This document shows positions 26,819 through 37,279 of a stretch of 64,000 bases of DNA, piece after piece (the stretch's first letter is position 1; each line of letters starts with the position of its first letter). Under the pieces are notes generated by a model, which saw nothing but the letters and a program-made list of their open reading frames with translations, made no database searches and was not told the DNA's origin. The DNA comes from Scatophagus argus (Eukaryota; Chordata; Actinopteri; Scatophagidae). The stretch covers positions 9,309,501-9,373,500 of the forward strand of contig NC_058502.1 in NCBI RefSeq assembly GCF_020382885.2, read 5' to 3'. Both the position numbers and the translations under genes were made by a program.

Positions 26819-27094
26819 TTTGAGATAAGAAGAAAAAGTATATACAATAGAATAAAGCTTTTTACAGCAACTCAAATGACAAACAGACGTTGAATCATTG
26901 CGTAACCATGGCAACCAGAAGACCCGTCCTTTTATGCTATTGGCTGATAGTTTATCCGACGCACCCATTACGGAAGTAGGATACAAATAAATTAAAACGC
27001 TTTTGCTGGAGATAGGACTCGTTTCTTATTGAGCTACTCTGTTCGTGTGAAGATCATTTTCACTCTGATTCCATTTACCACCTGAGGTCCAAAG
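26819..27094. promoter_or_regulatory. Bidirectional promoter between cfap43 and gsto1
   Basis: Only 276 bp separate the two divergent start codons. The interval has an X-box (26902-26915), an inverted CCAAT box (attgg, 26939-26943) and an ETS core (cggaagta, about 26971). No TATA box is obvious. Both genes probably fire from this short region, with the X-box giving the cilia-type control of cfap43. Confidence 0.6.
26902..26915. promoter_or_regulatory. RFX X-box
   Basis: gtaaccatggcaac is a perfect match to the RFX consensus GTNRCC-N(0-3)-RGYAAC with a 2-bp spacer. It lies 84 bp upstream of the cfap43 ATG. RFX2/RFX3 (with FOXJ1) drive ciliary genes through such sites, which fits the gene's role. 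Confidence 0.75.
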
Positions 27095-29402
27095 ATGTCT
27101 ACTGAAAAGTGTTTCGCCAAAGGTAAGACATACGGCTATTACTCAGCTAACTGAAATATCTTGCAGGCTACTGTCACGTTTTCTGGCAAGTGAACTACTT
27201 AGCAATACACTTCCTAAAGTCTGTCACGTGCATCTCAGAGGTTAATACGTGTTCACTTTATTTTTCACCGAGTGCATTGGTTTATGTTCGAATTTCTGGG
27301 GAAAAAAGAACTTAACATGTCGTCAATTGTTTGCTGTCTCATTACTTCCGCTCTGACTTCAGAAATGCCATGAGCAAGTAGCCATATTATTGCAAAGTCA
27401 TTGTGACACGGGATGACCTATTCACCCCAGTTAATAGAACACTAGATAACGAAGTGTTATCTGTATTGACTTTGGTGCGTTTTTAAGGCTGATGACTTGC
27501 ATTTTTGTAAGACGACTAAAATATCCAGGTTTTTTAAAAAATAAATAATTGCAGTTGCTTGTTAGAAAAGTCTGTTTGTGACTGTAAAAGGCTGAAAGGA
27601 TTCAAACAGACTGTTTTACTTTACTTTTTAAAGTAAATTACACTTTTTACCTTACTGAAGTAAAAGTAGTAAAAACACAATGTAAAAATACCCCACTGAG
27701 TAAAAGCCCTGCATTAAAGTAAAGTATAATTTGCAAAATGTACTTGAAGTACCAGAAGGGATCAAATAATTATGTTTGGTGTGTTGAATATTAATTTATA
27801 CAGAAACCAGTAACTGTAGGAGTTAGTTAAATTTACAGTATAAAGTACAATATTTTCCTCTGAAACAATTTGGTTACTTGCAGACATTAATATTATCACA
27901 CATAAATCAAGATTTTCTCCTAGTTGTACTTTCTTATCAATTGAAATTTCTTTTTGTTTTTCTTTCAGGAAGTCCTGCACCCGGTCCAGTCCCTAAAGAT
28001 CACATCAGACTTTACAGCATGAGATTCTGCCCCTTCGCTGATAGGGCCAGATTAGTGCTGAATGCAAAAGGGATCAAGTAAAGACATTTCATTATGATTT
28101 ATTTTAAACCATGGCATCACCTATACCAAAACCTGAAATTTCTTTAACCTGTGCTATGATTAAATTAGCATTGCATGTTTTTTTTGTTTGTCTGTTTGTT
28201 TGTTTTTTTTGCAGGTATGACACCATCAACATCAACCTCAAGGACAAACCTGAGTGGTTTCTTAAGAAGAATCCTTTTGGTCTTGTCCCAACACTGGAGA
28301 CACCTGCTGGTGAAGTGATTTACGAATCTCCCATCACCTGTGAATACCTGGATGAAGTTTACCCTGAGAAGAAGCTGCTTCCTTCCTCTCCTTATGGTAA
28401 AGCTCAACAGAAGATGATGCTGGAGCATTTTTCCAAGGTATCGTATTTTTCAGACTTGCATCTAAATCCTGCTTTCTTGTTTTGTATAATTGTCTACTGT
28501 TACCATTGTCTAAATAATCATAATAATTACACTGTTTTCTACAGATAACACCATACTTCTACAAGATCCCAATGGAAAGAATGAATAGCGAGGATGTCTC
28601 AGGACTGGAAACTGAACTGAAAGAGAAACTTTCCAAATTAAATGAGGTAGGTTAAAAGGTCAAGTGTTCATGTTTTGTTACATGTTAAACAGACATATAT
28701 AATTAGGGAGATTATTAAGTCAAAATCATCACCAGGAATGAGCAGTACTGCATCTGTAATACCTTAGGAATTCAAATAAATGGTCATAGATAATGAGTAA
28801 ATGAGATCCATGAGTCCGTCTTCAGTGGCTTGTTTACAGTGTTTTAAATAACTGATCCCTGTAATGAATTTTTTTTCAGGACTTAGTTAAAAAGAAGACC
28901 AAGTTCTTTCATGGTGATTCCATCACTATGATAGACTACATGATGTTGCCATGGTTCTACAGGATTGATATGTTTCAACTGAAACAGTAAGTAATTATCT
29001 CTCAGGAAATTTTAAAAATAAATATATTTTATTTCTGGAAGCATTTCAAAAGAGCACAGAAAGGAGCATGAAGTACAAATATTAGGTACAGTACAAAAGT
29101 AAGAGCTGTATAGTTAGGAGCTGGGAATCTCACAGGAACAGGCATTATTTGTCATCTTTACATTATGACATCTGCTATAATTTATGAGTGTGACTTGTTT
29201 GTGTGGTGTACTTTGGTCTTAATAATTATTTGATTCCCTTTGTCTTTTCAGCTGCCTTGACGGCACACCTGAACTGAAGAAGTGGGTGGAGCGGATGTCT
29301 GAGGACCCAGTTGTCAAAGCCACCTTGCACAGTGTGGACACTTACAAGGCCTTCTACAAGACTTATGTAGAGGGGAAACCCAACTATGACTATGGGCTTT
29401 AG
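27095..29402 (+). CDS. gsto1: Glutathione S-transferase omega
   Basis: Omega GSTs are cytosolic thiol transferases (glutathione-dependent dehydroascorbate and methylarsenate reduction) that use a catalytic Cys rather than Tyr or Ser. Six exons: 27095-27122, 27969-28077, 28215-28437, 28545-28646, 28880-28986, 29252-29402; total 720 nt, 239 aa, against about 241 aa in human. The active-site motif [13 protein letters not shown] places Cys30 at the start of the CPFA box. The thioredoxin-like domain runs to about residue 95 and includes [10 protein letters not shown] and [11 protein letters not shown] (glutathione binding). The helical C-terminal domain follows and includes [10 protein letters not shown]. 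All splice phases agree. It is divergent from cfap43. The 1/2 paralogue assignment is uncertain. Anomaly: the last codons are duplicated downstream (see 29389-29795). Confidence 0.92.
27612..27765. repeat. Interspersed 'aagtaaaagtag' teleost repeat in gsto1 intron 1
   Basis: The segment holds ccttactgaagtaaaagtag, acacaatgtaaaaatacccc, gagtaaaagccctgcatt and gtacttgaagtacc, the typical module order of a very abundant fish repeat. Related fragments lie at 26196-26250 and 33655-33990. Confidence 0.55.
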
Positions 29403-29795
29403 AAGCTACAAGAATCAAACCGTAACTGTCCAATTTTTGCTTTTCTTGAGTCTGTTTTTGATGTAACAAGAGGGTAAAGTTGTGACCTGACTCTGAATTT
29501 TCTGTCTACGCTCCCTATGACTAGACTATGGGCTTTAGAATCTACAAGAATCAAACCTTAACTGTCCAATATTTGCTTTTCTTGAGTCTGTTTTTGATGT
29601 AACAAGAGGGAGAGGGTAAAGTTGTGACCTGACTCTGAATTTTGTATGTCTACGCTCCCTATGACTAGACTATGGGCTTTAGAATCTACAAGAATCAAAC
29701 CTTAACTGTCCAATTTTTGCTTTTTTTGAGTCTGTTTTTGATGTAACAATAGGGTAAACTTGTGACCTGATTCTGAATTTTCTGTCTACACCCCC
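29389..29795 (+). repeat. Tandem triplication covering the gsto1 stop codon and 3' UTR
   Basis: A unit beginning gactatgggctttagaa and running through gtccaat, gattctgaattt or gactctgaattt, and gtctac occurs about three times. tatgggcttt starts at 29391, 29528 and 29671, so the units are 137 and 143 bp. Copy 1 contains the real end of the coding sequence (Asp-Tyr-Gly-Leu-stop). The two later copies carry the same codons and stop as untranslated sequence. Confidence 0.85.
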
Positions 29796-30461
29796 CAGCT
29801 GCACAGAGCAATACTATTTAGCATTGAACATTACAAAATGTAATAGCTGCCGTAACATTTGCAACAATATGAATGAAAGCACCAAAAACTGGTATACTGG
29901 TTGGTAAAATATTCCCATTAGACTGGCATAACAAGAGAGGTATTTCTGTTAAAATGTTTCCCCAACAGACAAAAGTGCTTTGTCTTTTCAGATAAATGCT
30001 GCAATGTTTTTATAAAATGATCATTGTTCATCATTCCATGTTGCTGCCTTTTTTAGAGACAGATATGCACTAAAAACCACTCCTCCAGGTTACATCTCTG
30101 AAACAAGTTGGCTTCAGAAACTGTCTACATGGATAAACCGTATACCCATTAAAACTAAACTTATAGGACACACTGCTTTGCCACTAGATTTAACAAACAC
30201 CAGAAGCCACTGATGAAATGTTGCTATGTGCTATTAGGAGGCCACATTCTCAATACACTGGTTACAATGAGGATAAAAGCAGCTGCCCCAAAAACCACTA
30301 CATATCTAGACATCAGTCATAACTAAAGTAACTGTTGTTTGCTCACCTTTTCATTTATCTGGGAAATTTTTCTTAATAACACTGAATGATATTTAAAGAT
30401 GTTCTAGTGCTAAGCTTAAGAAAATAATTCAGACAACGAACACTGTCAAAGGTCACACGCT

Positions 30462-32066
30462 TTAGTCTAGGCTGTGGTGTAAACCTCCATTTGGTAAGTG
30501 AGGTGTGTACTCTTCTATGAGCACAGGGGCATTTCTCAACATCTCGTGGAAATGCCTGAAAGTTGCTGCATGAAGCTCCCTTTGCAACACCAGAGACCGG
30601 AAAAGATTGATGGGCTCCGTTTTACGAATTATCTCAGGAACCTGAACCTCTTGTGGCACTTTGCTGTTCCCAATCAGAACATGATGCAGTCTCTTCTCCT
30701 CCAGGCTCCTCTGCAAGAAGCTGAGCAAATCCCGAAGCCTGTGCTCCATACTCTCAATGCCCCACGCAGAGAGCCTTTTACTCAGCAACAAGTGCAACAG
30801 AGCAGTCTTCAAGTGGTAGTTGGTAAGGGCACTTTTCCCTGTGAGCCCTGTCTGCTTTGTGTGTAGAAAAGTAACAATCTGAAGGCAGTGTAAATGACAG
30901 GAATTTTGTGGTAGGCGTTTAGCAAAATGTTTTAGCAAATTCCTCTCGTACACCGCAAAAGAGAGGGACCAGTATGGGTCAGGAGAGCTGTCACAATCTG
31001 ATGGAAAGTGTGACACAAAATAAGCATCTGTATCCTCCCACTGAACCACTGGTATGATGTTCAATACAATGACCTTCCCCGAACGGAATCGAATCTTCAA
31101 GGCACCGGCGGCATCCAGGTTGCGAAAATTGACCTCAAAGTCATATTTGTGAGAAATGCGTCCCCACGCTTTGGTTACAGAGATCTGAAACCACTTCATG
31201 ACTTGATCTTTGGCTAGGAAAGGTGTGTTCCTGAAACACAGCAGTTCATCAGGACTGTGGTCCACTCTGAGTGTGTCATTCTTGCTATGCAACAGGCACA
31301 ACATGTCCTCTCCGAGATTAGCATAGCCACACAGACAGCCTTCCTCGTTCTCTCCAAACCTGCTCACCTTTATCTTCCCACAGCCCTGCATGTTTGGAGG
31401 AATGTCACTGGAGGTGCTGCACCACAGATTGAACTGGAAGGAGTACGGATCTGGAGGTGAGAAAGGCACTATAAGGTCGCACATCAGTGGCCTGTACACC
31501 TTCCAAGACTCAAACATGCTTCCAATTCCGACAAAGTCCCCGACTTCCATGTCTGCCTCCCTGTCACACAAGCTCCTGAGCGATTCCAGCAAGTCGTCAG
31601 CAAAACCTTCAACAAACTCCCTCACCCTCCAGTTTTCGTGCGAAGAAGTGTATGTGCATTTGTCACAGAAGTTGTTCAGGACGTCCTTATCTAGTACCAT
31701 TGTCCTGGGTGTGACGGATCCGCTCTCTGAAAATATGTCTTCATCCTCAACTGGCCGGATTTCTGTGTCAGCAAGATTCACCCTGCACATCTCGATTGTG
31801 AAGAATATGATGAAAGACACAGTGCTCCAAAAGTACCAACTATAACCTTCCTCGGGGCTAGCTTCTTCCTGCTTTAAGTCCAGCTGTGAAAGCTCTTTCT
31901 CCAACTTGGCCTGCTCCATTTCCAGCCTCTCCTCGTGCTCCCGCATGCGAGCCATCAGCTCCTTATCCTGGTCCGGGAGCGTGGTATTCTCTTGAGGAAA
32001 GAGCAAGGGGTGGTTTAATATGGCTGCAGCCACTACCACACACACTCGTGCAATGGCCCCCTGCAT
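30462..32066 (-). CDS. itprip: Inositol 1,4,5-trisphosphate receptor-interacting protein (ITPRIP/DANGER)
   Basis: ITPRIP binds the IP3 receptor and strengthens its inhibition by calcium; it belongs to the Mab-21/nucleotidyltransferase-fold family. The coding sequence is in one exon (534 aa; human about 547). I chose the ATG at 32066 because MQGAIARVCVVV aligns with the human start and its context (A at -3) is better than the in-frame ATG at 32090. Seen: N-terminal hydrophobic segment (5-23, VCVVVAAAILNHPLLF), acidic coiled coil (about 31-68), transmembrane segment (about 75-93, YSWYFWSTVSFIIFF), then the Mab-21-like region (about 190-500) with EFVEGFADDLLESLRSL, DMEVGDFVGIGSM, EDMLCLLH and YHLKTALLHLLL. 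The splice acceptor lies near 32135, and the likely non-coding exon 1 is at 34386-34520. Confidence 0.93.
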   Translation of the reverse strand: MQGAIARVCVVVAAAILNHPLLFPQENTTLPDQDKELMARMREHEERLEMEQAKLEKELSQLDLKQEEASPEEGYSWYFWSTVSFIIFFTIEMCRVNLADTEIRPVEDEDIFSESGSVTPRTMVLDKDVLNNFCDKCTYTSSHENWRVREFVEGFADDLLESLRSLCDREADMEVGDFVGIGSMFESWKVYRPLMCDLIVPFSPPDPYSFQFNLWCSTSSDIPPNMQGCGKIKVSRFGENEEGCLCGYANLGEDMLCLLHSKNDTLRVDHSPDELLCFRNTPFLAKDQVMKWFQISVTKAWGRISHKYDFEVNFRNLDAAGALKIRFRSGKVIVLNIIPVVQWEDTDAYFVSHFPSDCDSSPDPYWSLSFAVYERNLLKHFAKRLPQNSCHLHCLQIVTFLHTKQTGLTGKSALTNYHLKTALLHLLLSKRLSAWGIESMEHRLRDLLSFLQRSLEEKRLHHVLIGNSKVPQEVQVPEIIRKTEPINLFRSLVLQRELHAATFRHFHEMLRNAPVLIEEYTPHLPNGGLHHSLD

Positions 32067-33654
32067 CTTTAGCTTGTTCCTAACTTGCACATTTAAGCAC
32101 CTTGCAGACGTCTGGGCTGTTGCAGCTCAGATCCTGAAACAAAAACAAAAAAGAAATGCCAGTTTTATTGAAGTGGATCTAAGACAAAAATTAATACTGC
32201 TGTACCGAATAAAAGGTATGAAAATCAGGGCAGAAATGAAAAAAAAACAACAAAAACATCAACCTATTTTTGTCAAGCTAAACTCCACCCCAGCGGGAAG
32301 CACAGATTGTACCTCTAAATATAGAGGCAGTGGGCTGAGTGACGCTCAGTATCAGACTGTGCAACATGGGAGGAAGGAAGATTGAGCCCTTTACAAGAAG
32401 TTGGCCTTCTCTGATAAACCTATTCACTTACCAACGTTGTGCCTCTTAACATCTACATCCTGTTAACATTTTGTGCAAAGCAAAATCAACGACACCACCC
32501 TTTCTGGAAAATGTCCAACTTAAATTTTGAGTTAAACAATGTGGAAAATGCTCACACTGATATTATTCTTTCCTGGACGTCATCAGATGATGGACAAGTA
32601 ATGCAATATACTGTATAAAAGAGGAAATTACATAATTCTCTTTCTGAGCATGCTCCAAGCATACTAGAGTAGAGCTTATAGAAACAACGACACACTGCTC
32701 TGGTGAGGATGGACTGAAAGTCTGAAGTCACATGACATGCTCAAATTGGGACTTCTGTTTGCAAGTAACAGAAATAAGAAACAGGAAGCACACATATATC
32801 ATGATCTCACTGTAAGATAAGTCTTTCTCTGACAGACTTCAAAATGGCAGTGCAGTAATGGCAGAGTACGTGAGGTCACAGACCAGGGAAACTTCCCACG
32901 ACTTACTCACTCCTGGGATGTTTTCCAACACTTTCAACACAACATGGCTCAGTCCATCCATCCAAACAAACATCAAGCTAGACAGAAAGTCCTGCTTGTG
33001 CTGTGGTTCATTAACATTTTTTTGAGATCGTCTGTTGTTACAGAACATGAATACTGTAGTCGGCATGAACAAAGTTCAAGTTCAATGTTCAGTTACTAAC
33101 CTTTTTCGAAAAGATTTTGGTGACAACTGCAGGCCAGTTTGTGTAAAAGACAGATTGCAATAAAACACACCCCTGCTCAGTTTTCAGGGGGTTTGCGACC
33201 AGCCTGCAACAGCCTTGGTCTGGTGTGACCAGTAACCAAAGTGTCTAATGTTAGCTTTTGTAAACAAACCTTTAGATAGATAGATAGGTTTCTATTTTAC
33301 AGTATTTAATTTTACTTACCTATTTTTTTAGTAGCAGGGACAAAAAGAATTTCACTGTGACAAATAAACCTATCTTGTATCTTGTAAAACTTGTGGCATA
33401 AAAAATTTGGTCAAATATTATTAGCAAAACTTTGATATCACTAGATTATTATTATGCCTTAACACATGAGCAGCATGTTTCAGCTGGTCGAGTTGTACTC
33501 ACTACGTGTTTTGTAGTTTAAATCAACAGAAATACTTCTTATTTTATCATTTTTGGATGAAACATCTTCATCTGTAAATTTACTACAGCTGTCAGTAAAA
33601 CTATATTTTCTTAAAAAATGAATGTATAGCAGTACAGAGTACAATAAGGAAAGT

Positions 33655-33990
33655 CAGTGCTGGAAATAAACTATTTATTGTACTTATTTTACTCCACTAG
33701 ATTAATTTTGGTTACATTATTAAGAAATCTTGTGTTATTGTACATTAAAATAGGCAGCAGTATAAAGTCAACATTTACCAACTGTAACGAGATGAACGTG
33801 TACTTACCAGTATTGATCAGATCTTAATTTTGATGTTGACACTTGCACCTTTACTTCTTTGATCGCAGTTCTCTTACACCATTTGTGATACTTTTACTTG
33901 AGTAAAAGGTGTGAATTGTACTAAACTACATTAACACAAGTGTGTAAATGTCAAATGTATTTGCAATTTGTATTTGTGTAAATGTACTTC
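33655..33990. repeat. Interspersed 'acttgagtaa' teleost repeat in the itprip intron
   Basis: Ends resemble the family seen at 866-1680 and 27612-27765: gtgctggaaataaactattt and ttattttactccactaga on the left, gatacttttacttgagtaaa and aaatgtacttcgaccactag on the right. Probably one degraded element. Confidence 0.45.
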
Positions 33991-34385
33991 GACCACTAGT
34001 GACTACCATTAAACTGCAAACTGGAGTAGAAACAACTGTGACGTAGATGTGTACCAAAGTGTCAACGGTTACCTCCTCGGTTGTCTTAGTAACAAAAATG
34101 AGGGGGGGGGAAAAAGTCATCACGGAAACGTGAAGGCAGACGTTATTCCAGACGCATGAGTCACGTTACAGCCTGCCCAGCTAACAAAACCTGCTCTGTG
34201 GGATGCTGTGTAAAGTTCTGAAGCAAACAACAACGTTTACTTAATTTGAGCAACAGCAAGCACAAAATTGGGGCAGCATAATTGCACAGTTAGCGGCTCG
34301 GAACTCGCTCCTTGTCGATGTAGAGTCCAGAGAAGACAACTGAAAAACTATCAGCCATGCTGTGTGAACGAGTTTATTAACTCAC

Positions 34386-34520
34386 CTTTAAGTTCTTCTC
34401 TTTGTCCAGCTCATGGCGATAAAGTCGTTTGGCGGAGATCCTCCGCTGAAAACATCCTGGTCATCTCATGCGAACAACGAGGGAGCAGTTTCGCAGCTTT
34501 TCTCTTACACATTTCCTGAC
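34386..34520 (-). other. itprip: Probable non-coding first exon of itprip, with an upstream ORF
   Basis: On the minus strand this GC-richer stretch ends in a consensus donor (TTAAAG|GTGAGT) and lies upstream of the itprip acceptor (about 32135), giving an intron of about 2.25 kb. It contains a 33-codon reading frame (ATG at 34512, TGA at 34411-34413) ending before the donor. The transcription start was not determined, so the right border is approximate. Confidence 0.5.
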
Positions 34521-35815
34521 TGTGAGCTCCACCCATGCAGAAAGACACCGCCTAGCTTCCTCTGAGCCACCCAAGCGGGGAGTTTGAGCTGTCAGGAGCA
34601 TGATGGACTTGAACAATCCTGTCATAAATGCTATTTAATATCACCTAGAATCTAAATCAGTCTAATGTATTATACTGCATTAACTGCAGGCTACAGTTCT
34701 GGTAGAAGATATTTCATCTGGAAGGTATTTTTAATGGACTAGTTAAGTTTATGCCTTTTGCACTTTTAATCCACACTTAATCCACTATCTCACAGTCACA
34801 CCCACTGTCCAGATTTAAAACATACATGTAAAAAATATGATGTAGGATAAATAGGTTACATTTAGTTTTATTTTGCAGCTATGAAAAAAAGATCATCATG
34901 GAGGGAGCTATGAAGGCAGCAGAATTATTCAAAAGTGCTGTAAAAATTTGTCCCTGCAAGATAAAGTCATGCATTGATTGACCATAATCAGGATACTGTA
35001 CTTAAAATATTAATCAATAAAAGTAGGTTTCTAAGTGCAGGAAAATGGCCCCTGTGACTGATCTATTATTGAATATTACATGCATTAATGTTAAAGCAGG
35101 ATATTTTATTTGATTTGTCGTTATCTGAGGTAGAGTTAATTTTGAAATAGTCTGTAGCAGACTGCAACTGATGATTATTTTCTCCATTAATTAATCTATT
35201 GATTGGTTTGTAAGAATTCAGAAAGTTGTGAAAACTCTATCACAGTCACCCAAAGTTTGCTGCAAAAGGCAAACCAAATAAAGAAAAACCTTAACATTTT
35301 ACAATCAAAAATTGTGCCTTGATGTGGGTCTGATGTTACATATGAGATCACTGCTAACTTTGGAAATGCAACAAGCAGCACAGGTTTATACTGTTATGTT
35401 ACAGGATGGTTCCCATGTCACCTCTACTTCAGCAGAAACCGCATTTGCAACAAGAAATATTTTGCATCCACTAGGTGGTGCTGCATTCTTGAGCAAAAGA
35501 GGCCCAAAGTAAGGGAAGATGAAACACATGGGAGGCACCTAGTGAACTCGTTCCTTATGACAGCTAAGAACCAAGACAGCAATTACAGCTTTGATCACTG
35601 GAAGCAGAAATCCACTGATTGACAGTCACGAAACACATTAACGTCGTTTCAGTCACTGATGGATACTGTTGCATCAACACTGGAATTGTTATGTTGGTAC
35701 AAGCCTTAAGCAAGCGTGTCTCCAAAATAATGATGGTGCCAAGTTAAAGGGCGTTTAGATGACTGGATGAATATCCCATGAAGTTTGGTCTGTATTCATT
35801 TCTTCCTCTCAGGAA
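34521..35815. other. Intergenic region between itprip and ch25h
   Basis: About 1.3 kb between divergent genes, with no coding signal. A third copy of the 'gattaatc' repeat lies at about 35145-35300 (ctgcaactgatgattatttt, ccattaattaatctattgat). A polypyrimidine tract ending ctctcag abuts the ch25h start codon region (35805-35812) and may be a splice acceptor for an upstream untranslated exon. Confidence 0.5.
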
Positions 35816-36778
35816 ATGCAAGAAGTGTCTTACACAACGACGCAACACATCACCAAGTATAAATGTGTCAGAGCAGTGAAGTTTCCTCACACTGCAAAGA
35901 TGACGAGATCAGCGAGCGCAGACAGTCTTCCTCTGCAGATTCTTTGGGACTGGCTGAGGCAACAGAGCTTCCTCAGATCTCCATTTTTCCCAGTTATATT
36001 CTCCCTGACTGCCTACCTGAGCTGCTGCTTGCCTTATGTTTGTCTGGATCTGCTCTGTTCCAGAATGACCCTGGTACAACGCTTCAAGATTAAACCTCAA
36101 AGCAAGGTGACATGGGCAATGACTTGGAGGTGCTTGCGGAATATTCTCTACAACCACGTCTGTTTTATTTTCCCCCTGTCTGTTGTGCACTGGTACTTCA
36201 GACCCGTGTTTTCTCCTCCTTTGGCACCTGAGATGCTGTGTGTTGTTAAGGATGTCCTGGCCTGCCTGCTCCTGTTTGACATGCAGTACTTTCTGTGGCA
36301 CGTGCTACACCACAAGGTGTCCTGGCTGTACCATTTCTTTCACAAGGAGCACCACTTCTACATGGACACCTTCGCTCTGATGACAGAAAACACAGATGTC
36401 TGGGAGGTGCTGAGTCTCAGCTTCTTCACAACACTGAACCCTGCACTTCTGGACTGCCATCCACTCACAGAGGTGCTCTTCTATGTCACTAACATCTATC
36501 TGTCTGTGGAGACTCATTCAGGCTATGAGTTTCCCTGGTCTCCGCATAGGCTAGTGCCTTTTGGCCTCTACGGAGGAGCTCAGCATCACAGCCTCCACCA
36601 CCTCAAATTCCAAGTGAACTACGCACCGTACTTCACACACTGGGACAGACTTTTTGGCACACTGCAGAGGAATACAGAAGAGTTCAACAAACACACAGAT
36701 TTTAAAAGGTCGAGATTATCAGAAAATGTTAAGGACTTTTATCAGATGTTAACCTGCAAGAGAAAAAGCAACCAATGA
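35816..36778 (+). CDS. ch25h: Cholesterol 25-hydroxylase (fatty acid hydroxylase superfamily)
   Basis: CH25H is an ER-membrane di-iron enzyme that makes 25-hydroxycholesterol, which represses SREBP processing and restricts enveloped viruses. The gene is intronless like its human counterpart. The frame is 320 aa; starting at the second Met (35900) gives 292 aa, nearer the human 272, so the true start is open. Three histidine boxes are intact: HVLHH (162-166), HKEHH (176-180) and HHSLHH (257-262). Other conserved blocks are SPFFPVIFSLTAYL, LLFDMQYFLWH, HHKVSWLY, LLDCHPLTEV, HSGYEFPWSPHRLVPFG and APYFTHWDRLFGTL. Hydrophobic helices lie at about 56-80, 111-125 and 145-161. The C-terminal tail (about 284-320) is longer than in mammals and basic. 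Being tail-to-tail with fas, as in human, supports this as the ch25h orthologue rather than a ch25h-like paralogue. Confidence 0.88.
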   Translation: MQEVSYTTTQHITKYKCVRAVKFPHTAKMTRSASADSLPLQILWDWLRQQSFLRSPFFPVIFSLTAYLSCCLPYVCLDLLCSRMTLVQRFKIKPQSKVTWAMTWRCLRNILYNHVCFIFPLSVVHWYFRPVFSPPLAPEMLCVVKDVLACLLLFDMQYFLWHVLHHKVSWLYHFFHKEHHFYMDTFALMTENTDVWEVLSLSFFTTLNPALLDCHPLTEVLFYVTNIYLSVETHSGYEFPWSPHRLVPFGLYGGAQHHSLHHLKFQVNYAPYFTHWDRLFGTLQRNTEEFNKHTDFKRSRLSENVKDFYQMLTCKRKSNQ

Positions 36779-37084
36779 AGAAAATGGACTTAATGAAGTC
36801 TCTAGTCTTGATTACAACCATCAATAGCAAACTATAGCAAAAATCTATAATTTATTACTGGTTTTAAGAGAGACATGAGAAAATTTGAATCTAAACTTTA
36901 AAGTTGGAAGTTGTCTCACTGTTGAAATTCAATTGAAATTGTAATGTGACTGTATTTCAAGGTATCACTTATGGTCTCTTAAATCATTGTAATATTAATT
37001 CTTATTTTCTTAAACTGCTTATATTATGTCTATATTTCTAGGTCTTCCTTTTTTCCCTACACTTCTGTAAATTGTTTATTATCG

Positions 37085-37170
37085 ACGCCTACCTCTGTTT
37101 TTCACTATTCACTTTGCTGCTGTAACAATGTGAATTTCCCCATTGTGGGACAATAAAGGAAATCTTATCT
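37085..37170 (+). repeat. LINE-like 3' tail carrying a polyadenylation signal after ch25h
   Basis: The module tgctgctgtaacaatgtgaa, tttccccattgtgggacaat, aaaggaaatcttatctta is a widespread fish retroelement-type tail. Its AATAAA (37152-37157) lies about 375 nt after the ch25h stop and may serve as that gene's poly(A) signal. Confidence 0.5.
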
Positions 37171-37222
37171 TATTGTATCTTTCCCACAGAATGTGACTGT
37201 GATATTTATGTTTCCTCGGAAT

Positions 37223-37275
<53 letters not shown>
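37223..37275. repeat. (TAGA)n microsatellite with retroelement-like flank
   Basis: About 13 tandem GATA/TAGA units are followed by ttattgatcctgagggaaat, the flank often found next to this tetranucleotide in fish genomes. Confidence 0.85.
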
Positions 37276-37279
37276 TATT

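Noticed and set aside
32839-33072. Minus-strand frame ending near a donor-like GTGAGTAAG
   Set aside because: Sits in the itprip 5' intron with no matching acceptor or homology; at best an alternative untranslated exon.
35909-36301. 130-codon minus-strand frame
   Set aside because: Antisense shadow of ch25h, which has clear family motifs on the plus strand.
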